This document shows, one piece after another, positions 58,775 to 64,000 of a DNA stretch of 64,000 bases. Numbering within the stretch: the stretch's first letter is position 1; each line of letters starts with the position of its first letter. The stretch comes from Erythrocercus mccallii. Taxonomy: Eukaryota; Chordata; Aves; Passeriformes; Dicruridae. The notes under the pieces are model-generated. The model was not told the DNA's origin, did no database searches, and worked only from the letters and a program-made list of their open reading frames with translations. The stretch covers positions 89,488 through 153,487 of the forward strand of contig VZRG01001672.1 in the NCBI GenBank assembly GCA_013397435.1, written 5' to 3'. A program made the translations under genes and the position numbers.

Positions 58775-61700
58775 TTTCTTAAAAGATCTTTAAATAGTTG
58801 CATATGAGTCCATATCACTGCTTAGCACAAGTGGTCAGTCACTGTAATAACACATATCATGAAAAAATCACTTCACATTACAACATTGTGTAAAATTTAA
58901 TTGAACACTGTCCTTTGTTTTCTTGATTGACACCACTGAAATCCTCAGTACCATGAATTTTCCATGTATTGCAACTGTTCTGGATATATAGACTTCTCTG
59001 TTAGAAACAAAAACCACACTAACAGGCACAACCCACCCACGCCCAAACACAAAAAAACACGCATGTATATACACACAGAGAGAAGGAAAAAAGTAGGAAT
59101 GATCGTATTGCTTTTTTGTCTTTTATACCAATGATTGTTTTGTGCTATCAGACTCCTCCATGATCCCTTCATGAATCAAAGGAAGGAAGCAGACAATACA
59201 AAAACAACACAGTCCATTGGCAGCCTTTGGTACTTAGCAGCCTTTTTGTCAGAGGACAGTTTGTACTGATGTCTCCTCTTTTTGAACACCTTCACAAGCT
59301 CTCTTCAATCTATAAGATCAAGCCTGAGTGATCTGTCTTCTCTCTCAGTCCTTCTCATAGTTTAATACCATCCTATTGATATGAGACATGCAGTTAGGTA
59401 GATCATATTTCATCCAGGCTGTTCCAGGGTCTATCCTTGCCTCATAGTTGCTATACACCACTCATTACATGAGGCCAAAGCTTTCCCATAAACACCCATA
59501 ATACTGCTTCCTTATCATACTTAATTTGTGCTCAGCATCAGGTATTTGAAATTTGCTTATTTTTTCCTAGAAAAAACAAGCCCACAAAACACAGCACTGC
59601 AGATGTACTGCCACTGTTGCCATTCATCTTTATTGTGTCATTGCTTTCTTGTATTCTTTAGTCTGCCTATATCCATTTGGGGTCACATTTTAAGTCACTT
59701 GAGGCATTTTGCTTCCTATTTGGACAAGTCTGAAACAGTAAGGCTTCAGTATCTAACAGGAAGGTAATACAAATAAGAAAATAAAGAATGACAATTTAAG
59801 AGAGATGAAAATTCTTTTTTCAAGCTGGCATAGCTTTTGTATGGGTAAGACATGATGGTAAAGAAGAGAAAAAATGACAGCAAAATAATATTTCTCTTTT
59901 TTTCTACCTTTTCTTATGGCGAACAATTTATATTTGGCTAGTCTTCCTTTCTGAGGTGTTCTCTGCAGCCCCAGGAGGGTGACTATACTGTGGAAAGATG
60001 ACTTTGAATACATGAAGACAACTGATATTTTGCATAGGAAAGTGGTACACTTTTTAGAAGGGAACTGAAGTTGACTGAAAACACTATTTTTATATTTTGT
60101 CCTAATCACCTCCTTCAGGATATCAGAGTTACACAAATAATTGCTGAGTCTGGAAGTAAGAAAGAGCAATTTCTGCTACCAGGATTATAAGGAGCTTTAA
60201 GGATTCATTTCCTTTCACATTTTTCTAAGCACGAATTAATTAGCTATATACGGTAATTTCACTTTCTTAATCATTGCCAATATTTGGAAGCTCCTTTTAT
60301 AGATTTGTGATTAACTTTAATTGTAAACTAATTACACTGTTCATAGTAATAGAGGATCTTGTGGGTTGACAGAGAATCTATAAATGATGTCCAGGAGACA
60401 GCAAGATTGAATGCATTCCAGTCTTGTCATCTCCATTTACTAACCAAGAAAGCCTCAGGACACCTAGAGCTCGATCTTGGGAGCTGTTTTTGCTTCCATT
60501 AAAAAACTGAGAAAGAATTTCAGCTGCCAGCTGAAACGACATAGGTGAACTTTCCGCTTCCTTCAAGTTTAAGCAAGGTGATAAGAAAGAAAAAATGGAA
60601 CACAATGACAGACAGCAGTAGCTCAAATGAATTGCTTTTTTATGTGGTGGAGAATGGATTTAGTGCAGCTGTCTGAAAAAAAGTCTTCATTCCTCATGCC
60701 TATTTCCTAAGAAAATAAAGCTAAAGATTCAGAAGAACTGGGGGATAACAAAGCACCCACCCAAAAGAAGTGGAAATCAATCATACTTTCTGCATTATTT
60801 TCTATTTTTTCCTTGTTTTATCACTTATTTTATCCATTGATACATGTCCCTTTTTTTTAATAAATATTTCCATCTACTGATGATCACTCTTCATTTCCCC
60901 AGAAAGTTTTGATATCACTAAAACTTATATTCTACTTCATGTTGCAATTATATTAAATATTAAATATTGGAGTATTTTCCTGCCTTCATTGCATCAGGAT
61001 ACAAAGTCATTGCTCTGCAGCAGTGTACAGCTTGCCATTTTGGGCTGTTTGCAAAATATGTGTGTGAGTACAGTTCTCCCTAAGATGAAACTAGGCAGCG
61101 GATGGTTGAAGGGCAGAGTGAGCAATCAAAAAAAGAATTATCATTGGTAGGGGATGACCCAAAATATATCCAATATGTTTCTAAGAAGCTCACAGGAGGC
61201 ATTGTAGTGACTGGAAAATAGGAATGGACCAGGTGTAATAACAGCTTTCAAGAACCAGTATGCATAGACACTTGGACACTGATATAGAATATAAGGAAAT
61301 TGAAGTACTGGAAGTTATGTCCAGAATTCTGGGAAAAAAAAAAAAAAAAAAAAAAAAAAAGGTGGGGGACAGACAGAATGAAACAAAAGAACAGACACAT
61401 GCAGATTCTTAATCTCCATAGCCAGCTCTATAAGTCACATGATTCCCACAGGACAAGCTCCACCAACGTGCAATGGCAGAATTGGATACAATGCACACTA
61501 AAGGTAATTTAAAATACAAACTTAGGACTTAGAATGTTTCTGGTATAGCTGACCTTCTCAGTCCAGAGATATAACAAGATTCCACCCCCGTACATCTTGC
61601 TTGCCCTGGTTAGATTACAGTTGTCCCTTGGAAAACAGGTTAAAAGCAAAGGGTATACATATTGTGGAGGCTGTTTTCAGCCTGGCACTTCATCTGTGAA

Positions 61701-62887
61701 ATTTGAGAGAATCCCATTTGCCTATTGAACTGATCACACTGATACTTTTACACTTGGTTCATTGCTAAAGAACAAATGCTTTTCTTTTACTTGATAGAGA
61801 AAAAGTTGGGAAGTCTTTTATTGGCTAATACATTGCTAGTTCTGTTTACATTTGAGTCAGCATAGATATATCTGATTCATGTTATTCTTTTTTCTGTACT
61901 TTGATGACAAACAAAACAGTTCCTTCATTGAGGTTTATTGTTTTGACCTCTGTAAAAAAGCAAGTAGATATTGCTTATTAGTTACATTTAATTTAGATTA
62001 ATACTACCTCTTCTCTCTTTTCTCCAGATGTCAAGATGAGCCATTAAACGTGTTTTAAGGAAAAGACAAAAAAGTTGTAGTACCAGAAGCCTCTAATTCA
62101 AGCATGGGGAAACTACTTGAACGAGTCTGGGAAAAACATTAGACTTTAAACTATTCAAGTTCAAATGATTCAATTTTTTAGTGTGTCTAATAGTCATATT
62201 TCTTAAGACCATGGAACTGCACCCTCCCAGAACACCACTGAACATCTCAGTCCAACTGATGTACTGCCTTCATCTCACTTCAGTGTTTCATCTGGTGAGG
62301 AGACAGACTTCAAGATAGGGCCACTGTGAACTTTTCACCTGTGTGGGGCCTAGGGCAAACTTGAACAGGAGACTCATCCTTTACACTCTGCCAGGCAGAT
62401 TTCTCTATTGTAATGATGTTCTATCAGCAGGTGTATCGTTAGGTGTTTTGGATTCCCTAGCTACAGGTAAGTAGGCTATTATCACTGTCATAGCTGCCTG
62501 AAAGTAAAACCACTCTTGACCCCTCAGGAAAATACTCAAATGTAACCAGAGTAGAAAGACCTGGACTAAAGGAATCAGAGAAAAAAATTACAGGCTTTTC
62601 TCTGAGAAAAGAACTCTATCTATATTTACTTTCACAAAAGAAAGTAATACAATGGAAATAAAAAACTCTGAAGAGAGAAGTCCTGGATTTTCATGTCTCT
62701 TCAATGGCCTTCTGATGTCTAAAATAGATCAATTTTTTTAAAACTGGTTTAAATACAGATATCACAGATTTTTACCACAGAGGAACTGGGGCTAGAGGAC
62801 CTGGAATATCTCAGGGGCATAAAATCTAAAATTTATTCTTTGAGTGGGATCAGAAATTTTCCTTATCTCCCACTAAGACACACACAT
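58775..62887. other. AT-rich single-copy DNA, no gene
   Basis: The first tens of bases may be residual CR1. Beyond that no transposon or gene is recognised. The 138-codon minus-strand frame 59753-60169 is Phe/Ser/Lys-rich and unrecognised. The segment 60225-60350 is dense in homeodomain-core motifs. A 27-A run lies at 61334-61360. A good 3' splice-site-like tract (CTTCTCTCTTTTCTCCAG, ending 62028) is followed by no long open frame. Confidence 0.5.
61334..61360. repeat. Homopolymer A, 27 bases
   Basis: An uninterrupted A run between TTCTGGG and GGTGGGGG. No polyadenylation signal or target duplication is evident around it, so a simple homopolymer is likelier than a retroposon tail. Confidence 0.9.
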
Positions 62888-63655
62888 GCATAGAGTAATA
62901 GAATAAATTACACTGGAAAAGGCCTCTAAGATCATCAACTCAACTATTAGTCTAGCACAATCAAGATGACTACTAAATTACATTCCTAAACACCATATCT
63001 ATGGGTCTCTTAAATATCCTATTGGGATAGAAGGTGACTCAACCACCTCCCTGCACAGACTGGTCCACTGCCTAACCACCCTTTTGGTGAAGAAAGTTAT
63101 CCTAATGTTTGATCTGAACCTCCCGTGATGCAATTTGAAGCCATTTCCTTTTCTTTTGAAGCTGGGTACCTGGGAGGAAACCAGCTCCTAGTTCATTACA
63201 ATGTACTTTCAGGTAGTTGGATTCTCTTTGCAGAGAATTAAAAGGTCCCTTATCAGTTTCCATTTTCCAGGCTAAACAACCCTAGCTTCCTCAGCTGCTC
63301 CTCTTGAGACTTGTCCTCCAGACCCTCCAACAGCTTTGTTGAATTTCTCAGGACTCACTCCAGCACCCCAACATTTTTCCTGTGGTGAAAGTCCCAGAAC
63401 TGCTCACAGGATTCAAGGTGTGGCCTCACCAGTGCCGAGTACAGTCGCCAATCCCTGTCCTGCACACGTTGGCCACACTACTGCTGGTACAGGCCAGGAT
63501 GCCATTTGCCTTCTTGGCCACCTGGGCACAGCCTGGCTCATGTTCAGCTGCTATCACCAGAACCCCCAGGTCCTTTTCCAGTGAACAGCTTTCCAGCCAC
63601 TCTGCCCCAGCCTGTGGGTTGTTGAGACCCAACAGCACAACCAAATATTTTCTTT
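62888..63655 (-). mobile_element. CR1 LINE fragment (RT C-terminus to 3' end)
   Basis: The low-coordinate edge matches the CR1 3' tail (AGAATAAATTACACTGG, AAAAGGCCTCTAAGATCATC on plus). Then come blocks such as ACTCAACCACCTCCCTG and CACCCTTTTGGTGAAGAAAG, and the antisense of RT between about 63380 and 63640. Recognisable CR1 stops close to 63640, about where an LTR begins. Either the CR1 was 5' truncated here, or the LTR inserted into it and the rest lies beyond the window. Confidence 0.9.
63426..63644 (-). pseudogene. CR1 reverse-transcriptase C-terminal fragment
   Basis: The minus-strand frame contains AEWLESCSLEKDLGVLV and CAQVAKKANGILACTSSSVA, close to the CR1 family pattern (LESS-AEKDLGVLVD, CA-VAKKANGILGCI--SVA). 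The block lies after the catalytic FADD box, which is not included in the fragment. It stops after about 72 codons. Confidence 0.9.
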
Positions 63656-63710
63656 TGTCAGACTGTTAGCATTGAAACACATAATCACAGAATGATTATA
63701 CGCAGGTGCT

Positions 63711-63716
63711 TTTATT
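63711..63716 (-). promoter_or_regulatory. LTR polyadenylation signal AATAAA
   Basis: TTTATT on the plus strand, in the LTR orientation, about 55 bp before the presumed LTR 3' terminus. Confidence 0.55.
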
Positions 63717-63783
63717 GAGGAGCTCTGGGAATCAGGGGTACAGACCCAAATCTGACTCCAACATGGATTCAAGATGGACACAT

Positions 63784-63790
63784 TTTTATA
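63784..63790 (-). promoter_or_regulatory. LTR TATA box (TATAAAA)
   Basis: TTTTATA on the plus strand. It stands about 70 bp upstream of the minus-strand AATAAA, the spacing expected of a retroviral U3 promoter and R-region polyadenylation signal. Confidence 0.5.
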
Positions 63791-64000
63791 CCCTTTTCAT
63801 TATATTAATTATTAAACCTATATTGTTCTACTGTCTACATTGATCTTATCCAAGCATGAATTCTTGTAATTTTCATCAGGCCCCTCAAACATCATTTCTC
63901 ATTATGCTTATTACACTTAAACAATTATCATATTTAACTACCAAACAATCATCACGTTTAACAATCATATCATTTATCACACAATGATTATTGGATGCAG

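Larger units (their letters stand above)
63656..64000 (-). mobile_element. LTR of an endogenous retrovirus (family 3), cut by the window end
   Basis: On the minus strand the order fits U3-R-U5: an AT-rich part, a TATA box (63784-63790), then about 70 bases later AATAAA (63711-63716), and a short U5 ending CTGACA at 63656 (or CTAACA at 63664). The AT-rich outer part, with repeated ATCAT/ACAAT-like motifs, runs beyond position 64000, so the 5' end and any target duplication cannot be seen. It resembles neither of the other two LTR families. No viral coding sequence is present in the visible part. The element type is inferred from this layout only. Confidence 0.6.

Noticed and set aside
62011..62100. 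Strong splice-acceptor-like pyrimidine tract
   Set aside because: The following sequence has stops in all frames within a short distance and no clear donor, so no exon is called.

Overview
This window looks like AT-rich, non-coding nuclear DNA from a bird, most likely a passerine. The assignment rests on the interspersed repeats. Four CR1 LINE fragments (the dominant avian LINE) carry recognisable endonuclease and reverse-transcriptase remnants. Three complete solo LTRs and one cut by the window edge are of endogenous-retrovirus type, and two of the LTR families resemble ones I associate with songbird genomes from memory. I found no intact host gene, no confident coding exon, no tRNA or rRNA gene and no CRISPR array. 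One ambiguous base, n at 31469, marks an assembly join.

Layout. Positions 1-16,997 are mostly single-copy AT-rich DNA. They hold simple repeats, one pair of diverged 0.2-kb direct repeats (5081-5304 and 6471-6683) and a 37-A tract between them. Positions 17,003-17,630 are a young-looking minus-strand solo LTR with a perfect 5-bp target duplication. Positions 17,636-45,877 are again nearly free of transposons. They contain two low-confidence exon candidates (25,146-25,239 on plus; 36,802-36,954 on minus), a possible MIR-like SINE relic lies just upstream at 15,625-15,690, and a near-identical local duplication surrounds the n (about 31,213-31,567).

From 45.9 kb to the end transposons are dense: a CR1 tail (plus), a low-complexity block, a 2.9-kb decayed CR1 covering endonuclease, linker, reverse transcriptase and 3' region (minus, 48,336-51,265), a 957-bp solo LTR (53,489-54,445), a CR1 with an LTR nested in or at the end of it (56,826-58,774), and a CR1 abutting an LTR that runs off the window (62,888-64,000).

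The identified elements do not work together as a system; they are independent insertions at different stages of decay. Seven of the eight lie on the minus strand, which would fit an intron of a plus-strand gene, though the sample is small. I did not find evidence for a novel biological system. The items most worth checking are the assembly duplication at the n, the two exon candidates, the unidentified duplicated repeat, and the 180-codon unassigned open frame at 52.3-52.9 kb.
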